A stretch of 64,000 nt of DNA. Origin: Glossina fuscipes. Its lineage: Eukaryota; Arthropoda; Insecta; Diptera; Glossinidae. The translations under genes were made by a program, and so were the position numbers. Where the stretch lies: NCBI RefSeq assembly GCF_014805625.2, contig NW_023998455.1, positions 1,987,787-2,051,786 on the forward strand. The letters run 5' to 3'. The notes beneath the pieces are model-generated. The model searched no databases. It was given only the letters and a program-made list of their open reading frames with translations, and was not told the origin of the DNA. Shown here one piece after another: positions 1-11,715 of this stretch; the first letter of the stretch is position 1, and each line of letters opens with the position of its first letter.

Positions 1-329
1 CAAGAACTTATTTCTTTGAGATAAGTAAATTATAATAACAATATTAGTAAGTTAGCAAAGAGTTGGCGCAGAAACACACACATGTTCGGGCGTTGCACTT
101 GGTGTAATAACAAAACATGTTTTCAAATGAAAATCAATGAGCCTAAGAATATGCAATGAAAAATAAATAAACACTTAAAGCAAAACCAAAGCAAGAGAAA
201 AATATGAAACAAAAAAAAAATCTTTAATGACGAATTTATGCACCATTGAAATTGTTGACGCCCTTGGACACTTACGTGGACATTTCGATTTTTGTAGGAC
301 AAGAGTATGTTAAGTTTGCGCAGAAATAT

Positions 330-590
330 GTAACTGCCAGAATCAACTTGGGAATCGATTTAAGCTTGTCTGTCTATCCGCCTGGCTTTCCGCCTTGCTT
401 CCGGGCGCTCACGTTACAGGCCGTAACCAATGAGATATTTTGATGAAATTTACTGTGTCGGCGTGTTTCGATCTAGGAACGAAAACTATTGACAATGATT
501 CCGATCAGATCAGTTTTTCGAATCACTTCTTGTATAACGTCTTGTATATGAATAGTCGTAGGTGAATATAGGGTATTTAATGATGACCCG
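330..590 (-). mobile_element. Family B repeat, reverse
   Basis: Reverse-complement landmarks of family B: tcgatttaagcttgtctgtc, ttgatgaaatttactgtg, caatgattccgatcagatca, gggtatttaatgatgaccc. Family B is a short, non-coding dispersed repeat with a variable gacggac tract and a 'gtgtagggtataaa' end. It is very common in calyptrate flies to my knowledge. Confidence 0.55.
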
Positions 591-2639
591 TGCCTAACTG
601 CAGTGTTTTTATTTGTTCTAATTATAACGAAAGAAGGAAAAGTTTTATAGTAAGTTGTTCAATGCAAACACTCGCAACGAAATAAATACAAATCAAATTG
701 GCGTCGTTGGTAATAGCGTCGACAATGTACGATTGAGACGTACAAAATTAGTGTAGAAAACGTCGTTCCTGAAGAGGCAGACAATAGGTTTAGTTTTTTT
801 CCCAGCAGGCAACTACATAAATAAAATATTCTATTCAAACTCGGATGAATGTAATAAACAGTTGCTACGGTTAAGAAGCGAAATCGAAGAATACAGCGAA
901 AGGGGTAAAAATCGTGAACGCGACTATACCGGTCGCAGCATTTATTTAATGATTAAAAAGGCAGATGGATGCATAGATGGGTTGAAAAATCAAAAAAAAA
1001 AAAAAAAAAAAACTACAATTAATGTTACATCATAAGCTCAAGGATATTACAAGACATAACCTCAAAAGAAGCAAAGTAAAAGTTGGCCATGAATATGAAC
1101 TGAACAAATCGGCCGCGGATTTCATTGATTTGAATTAGAAGTCACCGTTCCTGCCATCATTTTTTCAATCTTCCTCTCAATCCAAAGCGCAAGTTAATCT
1201 TAATTATAAAATGAGGAATTTATTCATGACATTTGCTACTGATTTCATGATAATAACTCGTTTTATGTTCATTCCATATCACTATATGTCCTTGCTGTCT
1301 ACGTAATTATCTGCAGCGGTTGAGTCATCATTTTTCTGAATTTTTGCTACGGCGCATATGCTTTTCATTATTTGCCATTGCTGGATAAATCGATATTTTT
1401 GCCGCAACATGTGTGTGTGACAGTAATATATGAAAAAGTAATTGTATCTGCAATTGTGCCGTTACACACTATTATACACTATGTTGCATTTTTTGTCGTT
1501 CTTCTTATGTCTTATTTTTCTTATTTTTTGTGTCAGCGATTGCCGGCTGGATGTCTCCTTTTCAGTGCCTCTGCAACGATTGCACATAAGGCACAATATA
1601 TACGAATATCTTACGGAAAATTGTTCTCAAACATATTTTGAGAAAACTCTTTCCTTTTACAGCAGATTTTAGATTTTTCTTTATATATTCTTGATTGCTG
1701 GGCATAGTAGAATAGAGTTGTGGCCATGAATGATATATATGTATATGTATACGTATATGGTCGGTAAGTATGTGGAGAGAAAGAGTGATAGAATAGTTAC
1801 AGCTTGGGAGCTATTCTTCCGAACCGTAAAAGCTATACGCAACAGAATTGTGCCAGGATCTAAAGTTAATATTCCATAAGCAAAAATTTGTAAATAGAAA
1901 ATTTATCGTTTTTTCCGTAGTATGGGAAGCAAACAACTTAAATTCGATAATACCAAGATTTTTAAGAAATCTGACCCTCCACTTTACAGCTGTGCACAAA
2001 ATATCTAACATCATAACCCTTCAAATCGAACGAGCATTTATTTTGGGTACAATGAACCTGAAGTACAGCCTAGAAAGTAAAAACGCAGAAAGTAACATCC
2101 ATCTGACTTACATTTATAACAAATCGTCCAAATTTTTTTTTGTCAAAAACCGATGACTTTTTAGCTCTCTCTCTCTCTTTCTCCTCTCTCTTTAACATAA
2201 CAATTGATTCGATTAGACTAAATAAATTCAAATAATAAAAATAATCATAATAATATATTCAGCCCCGCCCGGTTCTTAATTAGAACTTATTCGCGGTAAT
2301 GTGGTATTCATTTTCTCTGTATCTCTGACTCTTTATGACCTGCCATAAATAAGGATTGAATAGATCACATGACTTAGCATTTAAAAAAAATATACTTTTT
2401 TTTTGATTCTTGAAGCTTAGTATTAACTTCACGATGGTCCGTAATATTCAATTTGATTTCCATTTCGCTGTCGTACTTGAATTTTGTGTGCCTGTGCAGT
2501 GTTGGTGCCAGTTCTCATTTGCGTTACGTTGCTAACGTTAGACGAAGCTAAGTTGGTGGTTGCATTAATTAAGGTGCTATTCGCTGCATTACTCATTACC
2601 CAATTCTTACCTGGGAATATTCAACCTTGGCAGTATTCA
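591..2639. other. Intergenic, no gene seen
   Basis: AT-rich DNA with a poly-A run near 990-1010 and a TC run at 2165-2190. Overlapping open frames at 1372-1672 and 1811-2156 are short, hydrophobic or low complexity and lack support. Nothing recognised. Confidence 0.6.
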
Positions 2640-2850
2640 ACCTGATTCCTACTCTCCTTTTTGATTTTTACATCCCACACCGCTTGTGGTATACTAAGTT
2701 CTTTCGGAGGTGTACAGCACCCACAAGAGTTTGTGATAAACCCGTCCTTATGATATCGTTCATCTAAGTTTGTCTGTCCCTCTGTTAATTTTTTTTTTCT
2801 TGTGTCCAACGCACACATTCTTAATTTCTGGAATATTTTAAGGACGAGCA
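2640..2850 (-). mobile_element. Family B repeat, degraded, reverse
   Basis: Contains ggtatactaagttctttcgg, catctaagtttgtctgtccc and a cgcacacattcttaatttct end, consistent with a decayed family B copy. Confidence 0.35.
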
Positions 2851-4999
2851 CTATCGAAAATAGTTCGTATGCTGAATCAAAGTTGTTGCATGAATAGCAC
2901 TCTTACTAGAGTTAGTTAAGAGTGTTTTTGATGTAGTTTTTTACATGTCTACTTAAAGCAGTCGACTTAAAGCTGTCTTCATCCCTCTGCACAGGACATT
3001 TCTGGATCAATTTTGACTTTCTTTCGAACTCTGGACTTAACAGAGCGCAAGTCAGGAAATTTACGTAAACTTAATTTCTAATCCGAGGAGAAATGCTATT
3101 CGTTTTCGATTTTTCCCCTCAGACACTGAAACTTATTCTTTATTATGCAAATATGTTTTAATGTATGTTTGCGAATGTTTTCTATTCGGGTTTCACCATT
3201 GTTTACAATTACGAGGGGATGCGGTTTAAAAAGTTTCTTCAATAAGAGCATAAATATCGTATAAGTAAGAGGAAATGATATCCTCCTCCTCCTCCTGGAA
3301 AAATGAAGGCATTTTAAATGGTTTAATAGCCATTACCATGCAACTTTCCCTCTTTCAAGAAAAGTCCTCGTTGTTAAGGTAAATAGCAATTTGTTTAGAT
3401 ATCGTAAACAAAATAGAATAAAGAAATATACTACTGTGATCAAAAAGTAAGGCCAATTTAATTGTTTTTTATTCTATATGTGCTTCCAAAGTAATCCCTC
3501 GCAGATACTGTAGACTTTTGAATTCTCCTCGAAGCAGTTGTTGTCCAATCGATTTTCCGAATGTCTTTCAAAGCTTTTCAAAAATACCTTTTGTGCCATA
3601 CAAAACCAAGCGGAGCTGAAGTATGGCAGATGTGGGGTCGTCTCTCACAGTACTACAAATCAAAAAAAAACATATATATATATATATATGTATATATATC
3701 CGATAGTCGATATACTCGCGCAATGTGTGAACTTGAATATTAGCCTTATTTTTTGAACAGAGTCACTTGTGTCAATATGTAAAAACTGGTAATTGCCGTC
3801 GTGTCAGTTGATTAGATAACTATTACAATACATTGTTAATTACATTGTTGTCTAGGTCCGATCCCAACTATTGGGATTAGGATTAGGATTTTATTTTATT
3901 TTCTAAATAGAGAAATTTCCTCGATAGAGTGATTGGTGGCGGAGTTTAAATTATTGACTGAATAATTTTTAATGAGTTACTAGCAGAAAATTTGTGACAA
4001 AAGGACAATAGATAAACAGATTATTAATGAAGGATAGGAAAAACATATTGTCAACGTAGGGGCGTCCTATAAGTTTTTTCCCGCTATGCTATGTATGATC
4101 TCGAGCGGACTATGCTTTTAAACATGCAGGCTTATCGATTGTTTTGTCGTTTATGGCATCGATTTCACTCGTCTCACAACTCAACACACAAAGCACGTTT
4201 CATTGGTGACAAAATCTCAAATTAAAAAAAAGAACAGTGAAAAGAAGCATTTACGCCATCTTAAGCTTTATTACTTTAAAAATGTGAGTAGCGCAAAGGA
4301 CACTGTAGACGAGATTTGCATCGTTCATGGGAATGGGTACTACGACTATTAGATCTCTTAGACTGTATTTATGATTTAAATGACATGTCATATGCCTATG
4401 TATATGCTTCACAAAACACACATGCAGCCCACTTAAGTTATATATGTATTTGTTACCTTTTCGAATGCAAAAATATACCAACAATTACACCAACACCACC
4501 ACCACCACCACCAACAACTACATCACCACAAATAACAGAAACAGCAAAAAATTTAATAACTGGAAGGGGGAGGGGGAACTTATAAAATTTTTAAAATATG
4601 AAATTAAGAAAGCAGGAAAAAAGAAAAAGTAAGAAAAATTAAAAAAAAAAAAAAAATTTTGAATAATTTATTCACTTGAGTTGTTTGCAAAAAAAAAAAT
4701 TTTATTTTCAGCCCAGAATTAAGTTGATTCAGCCGAGTTCGTCTGTTCATCCGCCGCCTACCGACGGTCTGTTCTGCCTGCAAAAGTCCCAAGAGAAAGA
4801 GAGAAAGAAAGAAAGAGAGAGAGAGAGAGAGTGAGCTGATATTTGCTGCACATCCTCTCAGTTGCTAAGCCATAACAAATGGATGAAGGCAACTTGGACT
4901 ATGTGCACACAAAGAATAGTTAACAACCAAAAGCATCATAGTCGCCCATGGCCCACGATTAAATACGCTATGGCATTCTACACTTATCCGTGTAGCGAC
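2851..4999. other. Intergenic, simple repeats only
   Basis: (TA)n near 3672-3700, (ACC)n at 4490-4520, GA run at 4795-4835 and several poly-A stretches. No coding sequence is supported. Confidence 0.6.
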
Positions 5000-5285
5000 T
5001 TTTCAAAATGAACACTTCTATCGGAAGTGGTCGAAAAAGTAGGCGGGCGGATCCAAATCATTTTCAATAGTGGTCGTCCTTGAATCGAAATATGTTAATG
5101 GATGGAGTAAATTTCATGAAAATATCGCCAAAAATTTCGGCCAATAGGTTTAACAAAAAAAAAAACCGGATAGATGGACAGACAAGGTTAGTTTGATCGG
5201 TAAAACTAAAGATGGATCTATCGGTTGCTTTGTTCCGCACAAATTTAATAGAACTTTATAGCATATCTGGTGTAGGGTATAAAAC
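5000..5285 (+). mobile_element. Family B repeat
   Basis: Colinear with other copies: gaagtggtcgaaaaagtagg, tttcaatagtggtcgtcctt, aaatttcatgaaaatatcgcc, agatggacagacaaggttag, and the end ctggtgtagggtataaaac. Confidence 0.6.
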
Positions 5286-6339
5286 TTGACATATTTCGCA
5301 CACATCGTTCCCATATTCTTGCTGGTGTTCTTATGACGGACAATATATTTTCCTAATGTTGGTAATAGGTATTCCAGATTCGTCTTAGGACCAATATAAT
5401 TTTCTGCCCCTTTTTTTTTTTTTAAATTAAAGTTTTACTTTTTTTTATTTATTTTTATATTTTCATACTTTTCCACCTTTTTGAATACATATGTAAGAGG
5501 AGAACATAAGCGCTCTCAGAAGTAATAAAATGCACTTTAAATTCATATTATATCATAGTCTTCTCTACTTTATAAAGAGAAAGAAAAAAATACAAATTTT
5601 TTCAAACTTATTACGTTTTGTTGAAATGAAGACAAAGCAATGCCTTGGTAAAATATATTGTCGCTAAAACTGCATGAGATTATGTAACTGAAGCGGAGAA
5701 CGACGCTTTTTCTGCAACCAATGACGTGTTTGGTAGCTTCTGGTGGCAGTTTGCTTCCTTCCTACAGCGAAGATTATATAACCTAATCGTAAATCATCAG
5801 ATTCCTTGGCAGCATTAATTGGACTTAAATGTTGATGGTGAGGGATTGAAAAATAACGAAAGCGTAGAGAAGAATCATCTAGAATGTGTCTTACGCTTTC
5901 TTAAAACTCTTACCAACAATAGTAGATCAGATACTTTGATCATCCAACTGTCAACACCCCGTCCTCTTTTCGCAAAGAAATCAGTGGACAAAATGCTTTA
6001 TTGAGTCACTCATATCGTAGATTATGTTTCCAACAAAAAATTTGCAAGTTATCGTAGACAAGCTTCCAATAAACGAAATAATGATAGCATATAGCAGTTC
6101 TCGTTACAGATATTGGATTCCGATCTTCCGACGTATCTCTTATGATATTAATCAGAAATGTTGTTTTGCTTCACATGCTTTTTCGGACCCGCTTATATGA
6201 GAAAATTCAGTTCGGGAAATTTGAATGGACAATGAATTTAATCCTGCTTTACTCTAAGTACTTAACAGGACGAAGGCTGTAACGTTATCTAACTCCATTC
6301 CATACCAAGCCCAAGTACCTTTAAAATATGTTAGTCTTT
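5286..6339. other. Intergenic; one weak coding-like stretch
   Basis: Around 5815-6003 a frame reads LDLNVDGEGLKNNESVEKNH and on to a stop, with balanced composition, perhaps a transposon remnant. Family not recognised and no flanking support. Confidence 0.3.
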
Positions 6340-6510
6340 TATAATGTATAAGTCGCAACTGTATCACATCTGTAAGTGACTCGGTCCAAACCATCCTTTA
6401 ACAGCGTTCGTGTTTGGGCAAAAACATGTCAGAATTGACCAACTTTCATTAAAATATCTTAAGAATTTGCGACCTTTAGATTGAACACAAACAAAAGATT
6501 TCCACAACAT
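6340..6510 (+). mobile_element. Family B repeat, central part
   Basis: Keeps taacagcgttcgtgtttggg, cattaaaatatcttaagaat, tttgcgacctttagattg and aacacaaacaaaag. Both ends are missing. Confidence 0.4.
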
Positions 6511-6641
6511 TACTTCTTCTTCTTTCTTATAAAAATACTTCTCATTTTGCGTTTATTAGAGTCATAGGCAATTTGGTTTAAAAAATTTAGATCTGGAAAT
6601 TTTGATTTGAAAAATGAAGGCGCATGAAATGAAGGGATTCA

Positions 6642-6755
6642 GAGCTCATCAATAGTATGCTCACTGAAAATCCGCGATATAATGCGCGCGAGATAGTGAA
6701 TGTCACTAACATGCCCAGGTCAACGGTATAATCACTTAATCAAGATGGGCTATGA
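6642..6755 (+). pseudogene. Mariner transposase fragment (helix-turn-helix region)
   Basis: The frame reads ELINSMLTENPRYNAREIVN then VTNMPRSTV, a stop, and SLNQDGL. This follows the paired-like second helix-turn-helix of mariner transposases, where such a helix precedes STV and a basic helix. It carries an internal stop and no other part of the element is visible nearby, so it is a dead relic. Confidence 0.5.
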
Positions 6756-7054
6756 TGTCTTTTAATTTCCCATTAAAAAAAAAAAAGAAAAAGAAAGAAA
6801 CTTGTGGGACATAGTAAAACAATTTCCTACAAATAAACAATATTAGTAGAAACATTATAGCCGAGCAATGTCGACTATTAAATACCCTACCCCATTTTGT
6901 CTTACATTTGTCATACAACACAAAAACTATACTCTATTTTCATAGGATCTTACTATTATGGGACTGTAGATTAAAAATTAAAACTACTTTGCAAATAAAG
7001 GCTAACTTTCTGTAAAAATGGCCGTGACCAAGAGGCTCAATTTTTATATCAAAC

Positions 7055-7830
7055 TCCCGTTATGGATCAACTTTCATTATAAGATATTAAAATTTAGACT
7101 TTTCTGTCCAAAAAAACAAATTTGTTTGTAAAATCCTTATATGGGGTAGGATCGAGAAATATGAGTGGATGGCCCAAATCTGGTACAGTGAATTATTATA
7201 GGAACTTTAGTCTTCCCTATACAGGATAGGGTGCAAAGTGGTACCTGCCGATCCAAAATTTTCACACCAACTTAGTATGCCGAAATACTATTACTTATTA
7301 TTAATCACTTTTGTGGAGAAATTTTGAAAAATTCCATTTTTTTTCATATAATGAGTTCTCAAGATAGAGCGTAATATGGGGGCTGTTGGGAAAAGTGAAC
7401 CGATCCAAAGCATTTTCAGCAGCGTTCTTCCTTGGGTCAAAACATGTGACTGCAGCAAATTTCATCGAAATATTCCAAAAATTATAAGCTGCAGCTTGAA
7501 CACAAGTTTGCATGGGCAGACATCAGACAGACAGACAGGTAGGTAGACAAAAGGTAGGTTTATCTTAAGCGCTTCTATGCGTTACATATGTCGGCACAAA
7601 CTTAATATTCCTGTACCACAGGTAGTGGAGGATATAAATACAAGGTGGTTGGTTGAAAAAGTGATCCGATCCGAATAGATTGGACAAAGGATAGACAGAC
7701 CGGCAGACAGACAAGCTTAGAGCGAAAGTGATGCTGAATCCTCCGGTATAATAAAAGGTGAATCAAGTCCTTCTGGGTGGGTGACGTAGATTCACACAAA
7801 CTTATTGTAAGATGTAAAAATAAAAACCGA
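7055..7830 (+). mobile_element. Cluster of nested family B repeats
   Basis: At least three overlapping copies. About 7060-7250 is partial. 7370-7640 has ttttcagcagcgttcttcct, aaatttcatcgaaatattcc and agacagacagacaggtagg, ending gtagtggaggatataaata. 7640-7830 has gatccgatccgaatagattg and gcagacagacaagcttag. No host gene is interrupted. Confidence 0.5.
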
Positions 7831-9109
7831 TACATAACAATGTAAAATAACTTAAATGGCGTCACTCGAAAAAGTATTGAAGTTTATTATTAAAATTATT
7901 TTTCTAAATATTTTTAATAAAAATTTCTTTAAAAAATGTGTGTTATGTGATTTTTATATTTTATTGATATTAAAAAATAGTACAAGTCCATTTGGAGGCT
8001 TTCAAAACTTTATATTTCTTTCTTTACTACTTTACAAACGTTTCGGCTATAAACTTAAATAACTTCGATATTTAAAAAGCATAAACTGAACGTGAATGTT
8101 TGTACAATTGTTTTTCAAGTAACCAATAAAAACCGTTAAAAGTCTGCATATAATATACAATCATCTTAAAACACTTTTAACGGCTCATATGTGTAGCTTT
8201 TAAATTTAATTTACATGAAAATTCCACAATGGAAAAAAAAACTTCCCTGTTTTTTGTCATTGCTACGCGTTCTAAGTAAACTGAGAACAAATAAGTTTTA
8301 CAGCATTGCCAACGTGTTTTTATTCTCAATAAAATTATTGCATGCAAAGATAATACCGTAAGCAAAGAAAAAAAATTTACATAAAAGAAAATATGTTATA
8401 GCGTGTAACCCTGTACTTGATTCGTATCCTCAATTTGAAAATGTAAAAAATTCAAACGAAAAAGTGAAATTAATAAAAACATTTAACTAATTTTAACAAA
8501 TCAAAATACATTAGTTTATGATAGGTTTGTGAAAGAGATGAGTTATTTATTAGTTGTAATGTAAAAGTTCTAGCAAGTGTTTAAGAGCATGGTGAATCTT
8601 GGAAGACGAACTGATATTATTGCAGAGGAAGAGTTTTTTTTTGAAAGATGTTACGTTGTTGTAATAATGGTGAACATGAAACGCACGAACCAAATAGTAA
8701 GTACTAAGTACTACCTAAATGCTTTTGACTTTGTGAAACTGTTTTATTTGATCTTCTGAACATGGATTAGATCGGATCAGTTTTATAATCACTCAGTTCG
8801 CAAAATTCATTAACATTTGTTAACAAAGATCCTGGATGCTTGGCATATATGTGTAAAATAAAAGTTTAAAATTCATTTAGAAGGGCAAAGTGTTCACAGA
8901 AAGTACTTGCGTAATATGGCCTAATTTATAGCGTTTTTCGATGGAAGTTGCCATGTGAATCTATAAAGCGAAACACGATCTACTTATTTTTTAGCTTTCA
9001 TATGCAAAGAAAATTGAATTTTTTTCATCCTATGATCAAGACTTGTTCAGAGTACTTTATTACCAGGCACTTGGATCATATCGATTAACTTTTGCCAATC
9101 ATTTCTCTA
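7831..9109. other. Intergenic, nothing recognised
   Basis: Very AT-rich; short frames are Phe/Ile/Lys-rich and look random. Confidence 0.55.
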
Positions 9110-9446
9110 ATTTTTAGTATTTTATATCGAAAATAGGCAAAACAAAAAAAAAAGTATGTTCACTCGCTTTTTAAAACCTGGTGGTGACATTCCTACCGTT
9201 AGCGAGAATGAAGATATCGTTTGCAGACTTGCAAAAGACTGCAAGCGACTTAAGCTCTTAACAGGACATAACCATAATGCCCAAACGTCTATGCGACAAA
9301 AACTTTTATTTTGAAAATGGAAAAGATCAGCCGCGTCCACATAATATTATAGAACATGAAAATTTAGTTCTTTTACTTTTCTAGTCCCTTTTAAGATGAT
9401 GACGGTGATGGGTACAAAAGATTCGGTCACGATGGAATATAATTTT
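9110..9446 (-). mobile_element. Family A element, partial, reverse
   Basis: The minus strand begins aacaagcaagaaaattatat then ccatcgtgaccgaatctttt and gtacccatcaccgtcat, the terminal palindrome region of the 35250 copy. It continues to the cattcctaccgttagcgag block. The 78-bp triplication starts about 20 bases outside this terminus. Confidence 0.55.
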
Positions 9447-9467
9447 CTTGCTTGTTGGAAACTGATA

Positions 9468-9701
9468 CTATCTAGCAATCACACGTGTCCGTCGACATTG
9501 TTGCCAAATATGTGTCAGATTGGAGATTTATTGAGTGATGCTATACTATCTAGCAATCATATGTGTCTGTCGACAGTATTGCCATATATGTGTCAGATTG
9601 GAAATTTATTGAGTGATGCTATACTATCTAGCAATCATATGTGTCTGTCGACAGTATTGCCATATATGTGTCTGATTGGAGATTTATTGAGTGATGTTCT
9701 A
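9468..9701 (+). repeat. Three tandem copies of a 78-bp unit
   Basis: Copies start with ctatctagcaatca at 9468, 9546 and 9624, exactly 78 bases apart and over 90% alike. Because 78 is a multiple of three, a 111-codon frame stays open through all copies (repeated motif LSSNHMCLSTVLPYMC). The open frame is a by-product of the period and not evidence of a gene. It directly abuts the terminus of a family A element. Confidence 0.85.
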
Positions 9702-10889
9702 CTCTACAGAGTCTCTAAATGTTGTTTCTGAAGGTTGCAAATGTTTTGAGAAAATTAATCTATCCATCATCTACCCAGCTGGTGGGTATAAAAAAAGCTT
9801 TCTTGGATTTACTACTAACTAACTAAATTAACTAACTTCCTTTTACGTTTGAATTTAGATTTCACTGAAAATTGAAAAAATACTTTCGTCTGATTTTATT
9901 GTTTTAAACTATTATGCTTAACATTAATGCTTAAGACGAAATGCTTCAGGTGTATGTGCTTTAATGATTGATGAAAGCCGGGGCGATAGAGAGGGGAAGT
10001 TATTGTTGCAAGCAAAGAATTGTTTGCATTATAATAATCGTAAATCGATCTGACTGTTCAATTGAACTAATAATATATTCAATTAATGTAATAGATCAAA
10101 TTTGATAAACGTAAGCTAAAGTAAAAAAACAAAAAAAAAAAAACAAAAGCAAAAACTTATATAAACAAACGTACACTCGTTCATACTTCAATGTTTATAT
10201 ATATACATATATATGTACATATATATGTAAAACACATTGATTACATGCCATTAATTCACCCACACGTAAAATACATAACTAAGATTATCATCCATAAATT
10301 TTCATTGAATACGACCTTCCAGCAAATTTATTGAGTTCATTACAACGTACGTTTTTAGTTTTGTCTGCAAAATATATACATATACATATACAAATATATG
10401 CATATGTATTATGCTTGCGTGTGTTTGTACATATTATATCAAGAAAACATAAATCAATTACAATTTTCCAAACAATGCTCTTTACATTGACACTCCTTTT
10501 TCTTACAATAATAGTAACGACAACAACAACAACAACAATAATAATAAAAGCAATAAAGTCAATAAGAAGATTATATTCGCCTTACGGCGAATTTCGGATA
10601 TCCATTACTTAAGATAAATCAAATGAGAAAAATAACTTATGTTTTGGATAATGACGAGACATCCATATTCATCTGCACGATCTGAGCCAATTTCGAACTT
10701 ATTAAGCATTTTTGTTCATTTCCAAAACTCGATTTATTGATTATAACGAGACTAAAAAAACTAAAGTTTTTTCACTTATTCAAGCAGTATAGGAGAGATT
10801 TTCAATCGGCGAGGCTTACACTATTATCAAGAGGTTCATCAAAATCAAAAAAAAAAAAACAAAAACAATTTTTTATTACATAAAAATTC
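9702..10889. other. Intergenic, microsatellites
   Basis: Contains (TA)/(TG) words at 10195-10225 and (CAA)(TAA) repeats at 10515-10548. No gene seen. Confidence 0.55.
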
Positions 10890-11150
10890 AAGCTTAAAAT
10901 TCAAGTGTTAAAGTGATGAATAGAAAGAGATAAAAATAAGAAATAAAAAAAAAAAGGGTGAACATTTTTTTTTTTTTGTTTTTATTCATCACTTTATCAA
11001 CTGAATTTTAATTAAAAAAAAGGAAAAAGACGGTAAAAAAGATTTTTGTTTTTATTTGTCACTTCATTAAATTGAATTTTAGTTTAAAAGCAGAGAAAAG
11101 GGGTCAAAAAAAAATTTTTTTTTCCTCATCTTATCATTTGAATTAAATGA
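10890..11150. repeat. A/T-rich inverted and direct repeats
   Basis: The string aattcaagtgttaaagtgatg near 10900 is approximately inverted at about 10985 (ttcatcactttatcaactg). The latter is repeated directly near 11055 (ttgtcacttcattaaattg) and 11130. Spacing of the direct units is about 70. Low complexity limits confidence. Confidence 0.4.
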
Positions 11151-11183
11151 AGAAAAAAACAAGTGAAAACACTACAGCGGGTT

Positions 11184-11715
11184 ATAACCTATCTGTCTTT
11201 GCATGCCCTACACTACAGTTATTTATACAACACTACAGTTATTTATACGACTTTTAAAGAGTTGTTGTTGGTATACGGAGAAGGCTTGACAAAGTGGTCC
11301 GATTCGAAGCATTTTCTTCCTTCGGCGATAAGACAGCAAAAAATTTTGCGATCCATAGGGTGAATACAGACAGACGGACGGACGGACAAGCTTAGTTGGA
11401 TTCAGAAAGTGATACTGATACATAACCTATCTGTCTTTGCATGCCCTATAGCACAGTTATTTATATAACGATTTTTACAAATGTGTTATTGTTGTACGGG
11501 TAAGGCTTGACAAAGTGGTCCGATTCGAAGTATTTTCTTCCTTCGGCGATAACACATCAAAAAAATTGCGATCTTTAGGTTGAATACAGGCGACACAGAC
11601 AGACGGACGGACGGACAAGCTTAGTTTAATTCAGAAAGTGATTCCGAATCTATCTCACACTTTTCTCGCCCACAAACTCACTATATCTTTGCGTTGTAGG
11701 GTGTAAAGGAATGAG
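11184..11715 (+). repeat. Tandem pair of family B elements
   Basis: Two copies offset by 238 bases (ataacctatctgtctttgc at 11184 and 11422). Each carries aaggcttgacaaagtggtcc, cttccttcggcgata and cagacggacggacggac followed by aagcttagtt. They are more alike to each other than to other family B copies in the window, so they arose by local duplication. Confidence 0.8.

Noticed and set aside
3868..3892. Telomere-like ggattaggatta words
   Set aside because: Only two to three copies; flies of this group do not use such telomere repeats.
9468..9701. CRISPR-like spacing of direct repeats
   Set aside because: The units are contiguous and similar throughout with no unique spacers, and the genome is eukaryotic.
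9396..9731. 111-residue Cys-containing repeat protein
   Set aside because: The open frame results from a 78-bp tandem repeat whose length is a multiple of three; upstream part lies in a family A element.
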